Position numbers and translations under genes: made by a program | Assembly (NCBI GenBank): GCA_030427705.1 | Contig: JAUIBR010000024.1 | Coordinates: 1-64,000 of the forward strand | DNA length: 64,000 nt | Origin: a bacterium | GTDB taxonomy: Bacteria; Myxococcota_A; Bradymonadia; Bradymonadales; Bradymonadaceae | Direction: 5' to 3' | In this document: positions 37,447 through 45,436 of the stretch, piece after piece | Position numbering within the stretch: the stretch's first letter is position 1 | How the letters are laid out: each line of letters begins with the position of its first letter | Notes under the pieces: model-generated | Database searches by the model: none | The model's input: the letters and a program-made list of their open reading frames with translations, nothing else | Told to the model about the DNA's origin: nothing

Positions 37447-37982
37447 TGGCACGTCGGAAGGACAGACGGACTCCAATCCCAATCCCTGTAGACCATGACG
37501 GTGACCTACCGATTCTGCACGACAACTCCGAGCTCGGGCTTGACGACGCGGATGTCGAGGAAGCCAAGCGCAAGGGTTCCAAGGGCGTTGGGGCTGTTGT
37601 TGTTCATCACATGGTTACGGTTCTTCAGGTCGTCCTTGTCGTGCTCTTGGGCGCGTGGGCCTACGTCACGTACAGCAAGACCGACTTTTTCGCCGCGCCC
37701 AATCCGGACGAGCGTTCGGCCATCGAACCCTATGCGGTGGAAGGCCAGGTTCTGCGCATCGAATACGCGCTTTCTGTCTATTATTCACTCAACGAGAAAT
37801 ATCCTGTGGTCCTAACCTCGTTAGTGGACGACGGTCTGCTGCAGGAATCCGACATCACTTATCCCGGCGGGATGGACCGGTACCGCTATCAGCGGTTCGG
37901 CGACGGATTCAAGCTCATCGTGGCAAGGGAAGAGGCTCCTCAGCCGGCCGCTGATGATGATGCATTGATTTTTGAAGAGTAA
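37446..37982 (+). CDS. Single-pass membrane protein of unknown function
   Basis: A 178-residue protein. A basic, then acidic cytoplasmic N-terminus (~1-50) is followed by one transmembrane helix (~52-73, 'VHHMVTVLQVVLVVLLGAWA') and a soluble domain of about 100 residues with 'YALSVYYSLNEKYPVVLTSL', 'YRYQRFGDGFKLIV'. This part faintly resembles the pilin-like domain in which a short helix is followed by strands and a 'YP..L..L' element. It is coupled to the TPR/zinc protein by TAATG and followed three bases later by phoH, so it lies in the same transcript. Confidence 0.6.
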   Translation: MARRKDRRTPIPIPVDHDGDLPILHDNSELGLDDADVEEAKRKGSKGVGAVVVHHMVTVLQVVLVVLLGAWAYVTYSKTDFFAAPNPDERSAIEPYAVEGQVLRIEYALSVYYSLNEKYPVVLTSLVDDGLLQESDITYPGGMDRYRYQRFGDGFKLIVAREEAPQPAADDDALIFEE

Positions 37983-37985
37983 AGT

Positions 37986-38939
37986 TTGGAAACCACAGAA
38001 AATCTCACTTTTGAGAACACCGATACAGCACGCCTGCTCTACGGACACCGCGACGACAACCTGAGACTAATTGAACGCGCGCTCGACGTGACCATCGGCG
38101 CTCGCGGCACAGAAGTGACCATCAAGGGGTCCGAGGCCGATGTCAGCACTGCTTCGTTGGTGATGCGTCAGCTATACGCACTTGGCGGCAAAGGGGTGGG
38201 ACTGAGTGCCACCGACGTCAGCCGTGCGGTCGAAATACTGGCTCGGGACCCAGAAACAAACCTGGCCGAGATCTACCTGGATACGGTGATTGTCACGGCT
38301 CGCGGTAAGTCGATTTCACCCAAAGGTCTTAATCAGAAGCACTACGTCGACTTGATTCGACGTAATGACATCGTTTTTGGCGTTGGTCCCGCGGGTACGG
38401 GCAAGACGTTTCTGGCCATGGCCATGGCGCTTAAAGCTCTGATGGATAAGCAGGTCAAACGCATCATCCTCACTCGCCCAGCGGTCGAGGCAGGCGAACG
38501 ATTGGGCTTCTTACCTGGCGATTTGCAGGAAAAGGTGCATCCGTATCTTATTCCCCTCTACGACGCGATCCATGACATGATTGACTCCGATCGCGCGGAC
38601 GAGTGGATGGAGAAACAGATCATTGAAGTGGCGCCATTGGCGTTCATGCGCGGCCGGACCCTGAACGATGCATTTGTCATTCTGGACGAGGCCCAAAACG
38701 CCACGCGCGAGCAGATGAAGATGTTTTTGACGCGAATTGGATTTGGCTCTCGGGCTGTGATTACAGGCGATATCACGCAAATCGACCTCCCGCGCCATCA
38801 GCACTCGGGGTTGGTGGAAGCGACTCGGCTGCTTGCGGATATCGACGGCATCTCCATCGTGCGATTTTCGGATGTCGACGTCGTTCGCCACCCATTGGTC
38901 AAGCGAATCATTCAAGCCTATGAACGAGACTCGGAATAG
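37986..38939 (+). CDS. phoH: PhoH family ATPase (YbeZ-like)
   Basis: Cytoplasmic P-loop ATPase/helicase-like protein linked to rRNA maturation with YbeY. The 317-residue product starts at TTG 37986, three bases after the previous stop. An N-terminal KH-like part ('RGTEVTIKGSEADV') is followed by the PhoH domain: 'IVFGVGPAGTGKTFLAMAMA' (Walker A near residue 137), 'LTRPAVEAGERLGFLPGDLQ', 'ILDEAQNAT' (Walker B), 'ITGDITQIDLP' and 'DVVRHPLVKRII'. The order phoH, HD-domain membrane phosphohydrolase, ybeY is the conserved cluster of many bacteria, which supports the YbeZ-type role. Confidence 0.95.
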   Translation: METTENLTFENTDTARLLYGHRDDNLRLIERALDVTIGARGTEVTIKGSEADVSTASLVMRQLYALGGKGVGLSATDVSRAVEILARDPETNLAEIYLDTVIVTARGKSISPKGLNQKHYVDLIRRNDIVFGVGPAGTGKTFLAMAMALKALMDKQVKRIILTRPAVEAGERLGFLPGDLQEKVHPYLIPLYDAIHDMIDSDRADEWMEKQIIEVAPLAFMRGRTLNDAFVILDEAQNATREQMKMFLTRIGFGSRAVITGDITQIDLPRHQHSGLVEATRLLADIDGISIVRFSDVDVVRHPLVKRIIQAYERDSE

Positions 38940-39101
38940 GCGCAACACGGCTCGCTACGCGGCGAATCGCGAATAATGCCAATGCGAGTTCAATGGTGTA
39001 TGATAGCCACATAGAATTTCCTTCTAACGTATTTGGTTTTAACCATTCGCAGCGCATGGAGCGCGCTTCGGAAGGAAGTCAGTCGGTGTCTGAGTGAGAG
39101 T

Positions 39102-41747
39102 ATGAAGACCCAAAAGACCAAAAGCGTATTTTCGCGGGTCGATAGTTCAAAAACGCTACTTGAGGGGCTGTTTGATAACACGCTGGCGCAGCTAGCGGCG
39201 TTTATCGCGTTCATCGTGATCACCGTTTTGTTGGTGACACTGGACGTCAATGACCGCGAACAGTTCCTGAAATCGCTTGAACCCGGCCAGGTCGCTGCAC
39301 AAGACATTATCGCGACGCGCGCGTTTGTGTTTGCGCAGCTCGATGAAGTTGAAAGTGCGAAACGTCGTGAATCTGCCGCGAACGAAGTCCCGGTCGTCTT
39401 CGACTGGGAAGAGAGTCAGGGCGAGACCGTGCGAAACCGTGTACGGGAATCATTCAGCCAAATGCGGACCGGCCTCGCCGATACAGTCCGGAAGACCTTG
39501 GAGCAGAACGATCCAAAGCGGCTTGAAGCCCTCATGGCCAATGCCCCTGAGGACACTAACGATCTGTTGATCTCAACGTTGTCGCCGCAGCGCCGGGTTT
39601 CGTTGTCCAATGAAATGCGAAAGGACGTCTTCGATCGGGCGTTGGGCGTGTCGATCCGTGATTCCGATTTTGATGCTTTCGCACGCTCCGGCTTTTCAAA
39701 TGAGGCCGAAGTGGCCACCGCAGACATCGTTGCGGACCTGATGACGAATATCATCGTCCCTACGCAGCGCGTGCTCGACGCTGAGGGCGAGCGTGGCATC
39801 TTCCTGCGACGGCGTCGTGGGGATCAGCTGTTGGTCGAATATCACGTCAAAGACATCCAAGCCCGCTTTATCACCATGGAACGCGTGCCTGCGCTCGTTG
39901 AAGAGTCAAGCGCACGCCGTGTCAGTAGCATCGGTGACCGTGAGCTGCGAAATGCGGTCTCGTCGACAGCCTCTGCGCTGGTGCAACCGAATACCTTCTT
40001 CAATCAGGACGCTACCGTCGCCAAGCGCGAATCAGCCCGACAATCCGTGGCCGACGTTGTCGTGCGCGAAGAGTTCCGCGAGGGACAGGTTCTGGCCAAG
40101 AAGGGCGAGACCCTGACGGCGCGTGATATCCGCGTTGTTGAGATGATGCTCTCGGAAAAAGAGACCCTTCGAAACACGCAGACATTCGCAGGAACGGTTC
40201 TTATTTGCGTGCTCATGTTGGTGACGCTCTACCTGTTCGGTCGTCGGAATATTCGCAAGTTCCGGCCTGAGCGTCGCGATATCGTGTTCATGGCGGTGAG
40301 CCTCATCGTCTTGCTCATCATCGCGCGATTTGGGGCGTGGTTGAGTCATGCGATTGCGGATCAGCTCGAAGGGCTGCCGGCCGAAGCTTGGTACTACGGG
40401 ATTCCTGTCGCCACAGCAGGCATGTTGATTCGATTGGTGCTCAATTCTGAACATGCCGTCGTGTTCACCGTCTTCTTTGCAGTCCTCTGCGGCGTGATGG
40501 CCGACAACTCGTTGTTCTTCATGAGCTACGTCATCATCGGCGGTCTTGTCGGCGCAGGCGCTGCAAAGCAAGTGAAGAACCGGATGGCGATGATGTGGTC
40601 TGGCGTCGTGGTCGGATTGGTCAACGTCGTCGCAATCTTGGCGTTCCTTGGACTGCAGGGCGAACTCTTGCGGCTGAGCACCCTGGGATACTCGATGGTT
40701 GGCTTCTTCAGCGGCGTCCTGAGCGGTTTCATTGTTTCCGCGACACTGCCCCTGGTTGAAGCGGCGTTTGGCTACACAACGGACATCAAGCTGCTTGAGC
40801 TCGCAAACCTGAACCACCCTGCCCTTCGTGAGCTCATCATGCGCGCGCCGGGTTCGTATCATCACAGCATGATGGTGGGTTCGTTGTGCGAGGCTGCGGC
40901 GGAGGCAATTGGCTGTAACCCGCTGCTCTCAAGGGTTGGCGCGTACTATCACGATATTGGAAAAGCTAAGAACCCGGGATACTTCGCTGAGAATCAGAAG
41001 CTCGGACAGAATCCACACGACAAGCTTAAACCCAATATGAGTGCGCTTATCATCAAAGCTCACGTCAAAGATGGGCTTGAAATGGGCCGTCAGTATCGCT
41101 TGCCTGATGTCATTTTGGACTTCATCGCGCAGCACCACGGGACGAGCCTGATCGCGTACTTCTACTACAAGGCCAAGCAGCTTGAAGACCCGGACATTCC
41201 CGAGGTCAAAGAGAAGGACTATCGCTACCCTGGGCCGAAGCCGCAGACCCGCGAGACCGCCATCTGCTTGCTCGCCGACGGTATCGAGGCGGCTAGCCGA
41301 GCGATGCCAAACCCGACGCATGCGAAGCTGAAAGGTCTCGTCCAGAAGATGATCAACAAGGCGTTCACGGACGGTCAGCTAGATGAGTGTGAGCTCACGC
41401 TCAAGGACCTCAACCAGATTGCCGAGGCCTTCCATCGCATTCTGACCGGTATCTATCACCATCGTCCGGAGTACCCGACGGATAAGAAGAACGACAAGCA
41501 AGCGCCACCGACGACCGAAACGAAGCGGATTCCCGTCCGCAAGAATGGTAAGGATGGCGAAGAAAGCGACACTGTCTCCGACGTCTGGGAACTGACGGAG
41601 AAGCGCGCTGAGCTTGAGTCAAAGGACGACGATGCCGGTGGAGATAAACGTGATGGGGGCGGCGACGGAGCACCCCCTGCTGCAAAGCCTGGAAAACAGG
41701 ATTCAGACGAAGGCCGAGAGTCACTTCCACGCCTTGGGTCTAACTGA
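39102..41747 (+). CDS. pgpH: 7TM-HD membrane phosphodiesterase (PgpH/YqfF-like)
   Basis: Inner-membrane protein of the family that hydrolyses cyclic di-AMP in Firmicutes. ATG 39102 with GAGTGAGAG upstream is chosen over TTG 39033. The 881-residue product has a first transmembrane helix (~24-45), a large extracellular 7TMR-HDED domain (~55-350), a block of about seven helices (~362-560), and the cytoplasmic HD domain with 'APGSYHHSMMVGSL' and 'GAYYHDIGKAKNPGYF' (HD metal ligands, ~585-625), 'ALIIKAHVKDGLEMGRQY' and 'DFIAQHHG'. A disordered Lys/Asp/Glu tail (~800-881) ends it. No diadenylate cyclase gene is in the window, so the substrate is inferred from the family. The last 116 nt overlap ybeY. 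Confidence 0.9.
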   Translation: MKTQKTKSVFSRVDSSKTLLEGLFDNTLAQLAAFIAFIVITVLLVTLDVNDREQFLKSLEPGQVAAQDIIATRAFVFAQLDEVESAKRRESAANEVPVVFDWEESQGETVRNRVRESFSQMRTGLADTVRKTLEQNDPKRLEALMANAPEDTNDLLISTLSPQRRVSLSNEMRKDVFDRALGVSIRDSDFDAFARSGFSNEAEVATADIVADLMTNIIVPTQRVLDAEGERGIFLRRRRGDQLLVEYHVKDIQARFITMERVPALVEESSARRVSSIGDRELRNAVSSTASALVQPNTFFNQDATVAKRESARQSVADVVVREEFREGQVLAKKGETLTARDIRVVEMMLSEKETLRNTQTFAGTVLICVLMLVTLYLFGRRNIRKFRPERRDIVFMAVSLIVLLIIARFGAWLSHAIADQLEGLPAEAWYYGIPVATAGMLIRLVLNSEHAVVFTVFFAVLCGVMADNSLFFMSYVIIGGLVGAGAAKQVKNRMAMMWSGVVVGLVNVVAILAFLGLQGELLRLSTLGYSMVGFFSGVLSGFIVSATLPLVEAAFGYTTDIKLLELANLNHPALRELIMRAPGSYHHSMMVGSLCEAAAEAIGCNPLLSRVGAYYHDIGKAKNPGYFAENQKLGQNPHDKLKPNMSALIIKAHVKDGLEMGRQYRLPDVILDFIAQHHGTSLIAYFYYKAKQLEDPDIPEVKEKDYRYPGPKPQTRETAICLLADGIEAASRAMPNPTHAKLKGLVQKMINKAFTDGQLDECELTLKDLNQIAEAFHRILTGIYHHRPEYPTDKKNDKQAPPTTETKRIPVRKNGKDGEESDTVSDVWELTEKRAELESKDDDAGGDKRDGGGDGAPPAAKPGKQDSDEGRESLPRLGSN

Positions 41748-42129
41748 TCCTGAGCTCAGCGTTGTCCTCTGCGACAACGAGACCATCCAATCCCTCAATA
41801 AAGAATGGCGCGGCGAAGATAAACCGACTGACGTGCTTTCGTTTCCGTTATGGGAACCTGACGAGTTTCATGCGGCCGTCCCTGCGCTTGGTGATGTGAT
41901 CATCAGCGTCGAGTATGCCGAAGGTTTACTGGATACTGCGGAACACCAGAGGCGTGTTGCTGATGAGCTCGGCGTCCCGACGGAACAGCTCGACTGGGGC
42001 CTGCTGGAAGAAGTGGACTTCTTACTCATCCACGGGATGTTGCACTTGATTGGTCACGACCATGCCGAGCCCGACGAAGAGGCGGCGATGAAGGCTGAGG
42101 AGAAACGCTTGTGGGAAGCGTCTAGTTGA
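41632..42129 (+). CDS. ybeY: Endoribonuclease YbeY
   Basis: Zinc endoribonuclease for 16S rRNA 3' processing and 70S quality control. ATG 41632 is chosen: AAAGGA sits just upstream with five to six bases spacing, although the frame is open slightly further. The 165-residue length is normal. Motifs are 'DNETIQSLNKEWRGEDKPTD', 'VLSFP', 'ALGDVIIS', and the zinc site 'IHGMLHLIGHDH' (residues ~132-143; canonical HGxLHLxGYDH, with His for Tyr). The first 116 nt overlap the tail of pgpH in another frame, a long overlap for these genes. It converges on the LON-domain gene with an 8-nt overlap. Confidence 0.95.
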   Translation: MPVEINVMGAATEHPLLQSLENRIQTKAESHFHALGLTDPELSVVLCDNETIQSLNKEWRGEDKPTDVLSFPLWEPDEFHAAVPALGDVIISVEYAEGLLDTAEHQRRVADELGVPTEQLDWGLLEEVDFLLIHGMLHLIGHDHAEPDEEAAMKAEEKRLWEASS

Positions 42130-42784
42130 CCTGGTCGTCCGGCGCCACGGCGGTTCGAGCGAGAATCTCCGACAGTCGGTCACTCACGACTGCCAATCGC
42201 TCCCCAATATCGAGATTTCGCAACAACGCCTGGCGAACATCGGCTTCACCGATCAGTGCATTTGCAATCTGATCGGCGATGGAGCTCGCATCTTCGCTGC
42301 CTGCCAGAATTCGATGAATGAAGTCCGCGGCTTCGCTGTTGATCTGTCGCAGCGTGGCTGTGAAAAGGTGCAGGGTTTCAACCTGTTCCTTCGTGCCGTC
42401 TTCACCGTGCTCACCCAAAATCTCGGCCTGAATACGGCGGTAGCTCTTGTCCGGCTGATGTTCTTTCAGCACACGGAGCCGTGCGACGCCATCAAGCTCT
42501 AGAAAGTAGCGGCCATCAGGGAGCTTCTGGTGTTTGCCGATGAAACCAGCACCCACAACATCATGTATCGCAGGCCGCCCGTGTTCGTCCGTAGGCTTCG
42601 TTACATCGATCTGAGCCATGGCGATGGGAAGGCCTTGCTCCAGTGCGTCTGCGGTCATCTCGCGATATCGCGGTTCAAAAATGTGGAGTGGTAGCTTGGT
42701 ATGCGGGAAGAAGACGACATTGGGCAACGGGAAGACAGGCATGTCTTCGAGGTGTTCCGCCAGATGTTGCAGCTTTTCTTCCAC
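42122..42784 (-). CDS. Free-standing LON substrate-binding domain protein
   Basis: A 220-residue protein equal to the N-terminal domain of Lon protease without ATPase or protease parts. Signature: 'MPVFPLPNVVFFPHTKLPLH', 'IFEPRYREM', 'VVGAGFIGKHQKLPDGRYFL', 'GVARLRVLKE', followed by a helical C-terminus. Such single-domain proteins are widespread and uncharacterised; they may recognise unfolded proteins or act as adaptors, similar to the LON domain of cereblon. GTG 42784 is the start used; ATG 42742 is also possible. The promoter region contains two hairpins. Confidence 0.85.
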   Translation of the reverse strand: MEEKLQHLAEHLEDMPVFPLPNVVFFPHTKLPLHIFEPRYREMTADALEQGLPIAMAQIDVTKPTDEHGRPAIHDVVGAGFIGKHQKLPDGRYFLELDGVARLRVLKEHQPDKSYRRIQAEILGEHGEDGTKEQVETLHLFTATLRQINSEAADFIHRILAGSEDASSIADQIANALIGEADVRQALLRNLDIGERLAVVSDRLSEILARTAVAPDDQVN

Positions 42785-42796
42785 GTACGTTCCACA

Positions 42797-42814
42797 AGTG
42801 GGAATTCTCCCACT
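42797..42814 (-). promoter_or_regulatory. Hairpin before LON-domain gene
   Basis: AGTGGGA (42797-42803), 4-nt loop, TCCCACT (42808-42814), only 12 nt before the GTG start. A second hairpin (CGCGCA/TGCGCG) lies at about 42834-42850. No T-run follows either, so these look like leader structures or an operator rather than a terminator. Confidence 0.4.
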
Positions 42815-42871
42815 CGAATAGATGACTTCGACGCGCAGAAGATGCGCGCCGAAAAAAAGATGTAGCTTGTT

Positions 42872-44101
42872 TCACGGATTCGGCGTGGGTGGGTTCCAAG
42901 TTCCTTGCACTTGTTTCCCGTGACTATACTCGCCTTCCGTAGTCAGTTTGCCATCTGCGTCGAAGAATCGCCAACGACCATGTCGTCGCCCATCCCTGAA
43001 TTCGCCAGATGTCTTGAGTTTCCCGTTTGGATGCCACCACTTCCATGGCCCGGTTTCTTTACCGTATTTGTACTCACCTTCGGCCTTTTTGGAGCCATTG
43101 GGGTGGTAGAACACCCATTTTCCGTGACCGGCGTCACTTCGGTACTCACCTTCGTACACGGGTTTTCCGTTCTTCAATCCGCGCCAGGCGCCGTGGAATC
43201 GGCCCGTCTGATAGGTGCCTTCTTCTTCGAGTTTTCCGTCGCGGTCATAGAACTTCCACTGACCGTCGGCTACGCCCTCGTAATACTCGCCCTCGGCCTC
43301 GCGTACGCCATTATCGTGATAGTAGGTCCAGAAATCGGTCTGTTTGCCACCGAAGTACATGCCGCGAGATTTGGGCTTTCCGTTATCGTAGAACTGTTGC
43401 CAAACGCCGTGTGGCGTGTCGGCGACGTACTCGCCGTCATCAACGAGCACTCCGGATTCGGTCCAGAATTTCCATCGACCTTCGGCCCGATTGTTCTTGT
43501 ACAGGCCCTGCGAAGTGAGCTGCCCATTTGCCGCGTAAAAGGACCAATTCCCATCCCGATTTCCGGCAATATAGGACCCCTCAGCGCGTTTTTGGCCGTT
43601 GTCGTGAAAGTCCATCCAAGGGCCAACTCTCAAGTCGGCCTCGTACTTACCCTCACTTAGTAGATTGCCGTTCGGGTACCAGTGTTTCCAAACCCCCTGA
43701 TACCGGTCCGATGCGTAGTAGCCAGCGGATTCGAGCTCCCCATCGCTGTAGTAAGTCTTCCATTCGCCCGTCTTCACGCCCGCGACCATTCGGCCCTGTG
43801 CTTGAACGGCTTCGTTGGGATGAAATAGCGACCAGACGCCGGATTTCAGCCCTCGGTCGAAGTGGCCTTGCGACTTCAGTTTCCCTTCGGGCGTCCATTC
43901 CGTGTATGGGCCGTGGCGCTCACCGCCTTCGAGTTCGCACCAACGCTCAAAATGGATTGGGGGTGCGCCGCCTTGGGGTTTTGTGCCCTCTGGGCAGGTG
44001 CTTGAGAACTGTTGGGTGGGTTGCGTGAGCTTCTTCTGAGGTCGTTCCGCAGGACCGGAGCAGCCCATCACGAACACCAAAACCAGAAGAATCAGTCGCA
44101 C
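42872..44101 (-). CDS. MORN-type repeat lipoprotein
   Basis: A 409-residue lipoprotein. GTG 44101 overlaps the stop of the TraB gene (TAGTG) and AAAGGA lies nine bases upstream; a TTG at 44122 is less likely. The lipobox is 'VFVMGC' (Cys14). The mature part holds about 14 repeats of roughly 24 residues of the MORN_2 type, such as 'GPYTEWTPEGKLKSQGHFD', 'GEWKTYYSDGELESAGYYA', 'GPWKWWHPNGKLKTSGEFR'. This repeat class is often labelled 'YwqK family antitoxin' in databases, but nothing here supports a toxin-antitoxin role. It probably forms a long beta-solenoid on the periplasmic or outer surface. It is coupled to the TraB gene. Confidence 0.85.
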   Translation of the reverse strand: MRLILLVLVFVMGCSGPAERPQKKLTQPTQQFSSTCPEGTKPQGGAPPIHFERWCELEGGERHGPYTEWTPEGKLKSQGHFDRGLKSGVWSLFHPNEAVQAQGRMVAGVKTGEWKTYYSDGELESAGYYASDRYQGVWKHWYPNGNLLSEGKYEADLRVGPWMDFHDNGQKRAEGSYIAGNRDGNWSFYAANGQLTSQGLYKNNRAEGRWKFWTESGVLVDDGEYVADTPHGVWQQFYDNGKPKSRGMYFGGKQTDFWTYYHDNGVREAEGEYYEGVADGQWKFYDRDGKLEEEGTYQTGRFHGAWRGLKNGKPVYEGEYRSDAGHGKWVFYHPNGSKKAEGEYKYGKETGPWKWWHPNGKLKTSGEFRDGRRHGRWRFFDADGKLTTEGEYSHGKQVQGTWNPPTPNP

Positions 44102-45282
44102 TACAGCACGTCCTTTAACCAATAGAAGCTCGCATAGGTACCCACCATACTGCCAAGATTTGCGCCGATAAACACGAGCAAGACTCGACTAAGTCGGTTC
44201 TTCCACCATCCGGAGGCTTCGGTGATGTCCTCGCCGATATCCTCCAGGTCGCGAACTTTTGGTGAAGCGACAAATGTCTGGACTAACGCCGCGACCATCC
44301 CCGCACCCACTGTGGGGTTTAGCGAGGTAAACGGTGCGGCGAAGAAGGTTGCGATGACGGTTAGGGGATGACCGAACGCGATCAATGCACCGAGACCACC
44401 CAGAATGCCATTGACCAGGAACCACGCTAGCGCAGCACGTTCAAGTGCCTTCTGGTCACCGTAGATGAACCCTGCGATGAACACACCGATGACGATCAGC
44501 GGCAGAATCCACGGGATGACCTTGGAGGCGAGCGTCTTTTCGGGGATGACTTCAATCTCTTCGATCGCGGTCGCGTCTTTCTGCGGCATGTTGAGATGTT
44601 CGATGATTCCGCGTTTGTGGGCCGCGCCAATCACTGCCAGCACTTTGTCGCCGGGTGCCTTGCGAATCGCGTCGGACATGAAGACGTCGCGTTCATCGAC
44701 AAGCACTCCTTTGATCGATGGTAGAGACTCTCCCATCGAATCCAGCATCTCGCCGATATTGTGACTTTCACGTAGGTCTTCGAGCGATTCCTCGTCCACC
44801 TCTTGGGTTTCGAACATGCCCATGAAGAGCATCGAAATCAGCCCAGCTTTCTTCATGAATGGCGTCTTGCGCCAAGCACGCAGCAACGTGGTGCGGATAT
44901 CGCGGTCCGCCAGCACAATCTCAGCGCCAAGCTCGTCGGCCTTTTGCACCGCTGCGAGCATCTCTGCGCCTGGTTTTACGCCGGTGTAGTTGGACATGCG
45001 CTTTTGAAACGCCATCAAGGCCAATCGTGCGACCAGAAACGTTGTCTGTTTGTTTCGAATGATCTGTTTGAGGTCGAGGGCTTCCCAATCCGGGGCGTTC
45101 ACGAGCGCTTCGTATCGCTGTTCGTCCAATTCGACACACACGGTGTCGGGAGCCTCAGCGACGATTGCTTCGGAGACGATATCGACCGAGCGCTGCGAAA
45201 TATGCGCTGTTCCGACGAGAATAATCTCTTTGTTGTCCACGCTCAGCCGCGTGATATCTGTGCTTTCGAGAGTATCGTTCAT
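44101..45282 (-). CDS. TraB/PrgY-family membrane protein
   Basis: A 393-residue protein starting at ATG 45282 (MNDTLESTD). Residues ~10-235 are the TraB domain with 'IILVGTAHISQRSVDIVSEA', 'TVCVELDEQRYEAL', 'LADRDIRTTLLRAWRK' and 'VLAVIGAAHKRGI' (GTAH and GAAH histidines, acidic ELD). Residues ~258-390 contain about four or five transmembrane helices. This is the PrgY/TraB architecture of archaea and bacteria, related to Tiki metalloproteases; a peptidase-like activity is suggested but not proven. It ends in a coupled overlap with the MORN lipoprotein gene. Confidence 0.9.
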   Translation of the reverse strand: MNDTLESTDITRLSVDNKEIILVGTAHISQRSVDIVSEAIVAEAPDTVCVELDEQRYEALVNAPDWEALDLKQIIRNKQTTFLVARLALMAFQKRMSNYTGVKPGAEMLAAVQKADELGAEIVLADRDIRTTLLRAWRKTPFMKKAGLISMLFMGMFETQEVDEESLEDLRESHNIGEMLDSMGESLPSIKGVLVDERDVFMSDAIRKAPGDKVLAVIGAAHKRGIIEHLNMPQKDATAIEEIEVIPEKTLASKVIPWILPLIVIGVFIAGFIYGDQKALERAALAWFLVNGILGGLGALIAFGHPLTVIATFFAAPFTSLNPTVGAGMVAALVQTFVASPKVRDLEDIGEDITEASGWWKNRLSRVLLVFIGANLGSMVGTYASFYWLKDVL

Positions 45283-45372
45283 CGTTTGGCAACCATTCAG
45301 ATCCGGCGCAGCGATATACCTCGCTGCCAAACGTCAAGCAAGTACAACGAACGCGGGCGCTTGCCGCCGCGC

Positions 45373-45378
45373 TTGACA
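45373..45378 (+). promoter_or_regulatory. Candidate -35 element for the lipase-like lipoprotein
   Basis: A perfect TTGACA at 45373-45378 lies 59 nt before the ATG at 45437. The best -10-like hexamer downstream (TAGAAA) is only 14 bp away, so the promoter is incomplete as read. Confidence 0.3.
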
Positions 45379-45436
45379 TCGTTCGCGCTGCGTAGAAATG
45401 TGCTCCAGTTAACTTTCAGGTCGCAGGCATAGGTCT

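Noticed and set aside
39102-41747. A complete cyclic di-AMP signalling system
   Set aside because: Only the phosphodiesterase-like protein is here. No diadenylate cyclase (DAC domain) gene is visible in the window.
42872-44101. MORN_2 protein as a YwqK-type antitoxin
   Set aside because: The name is a database habit. The protein is a lipoprotein and no toxin gene is next to it.
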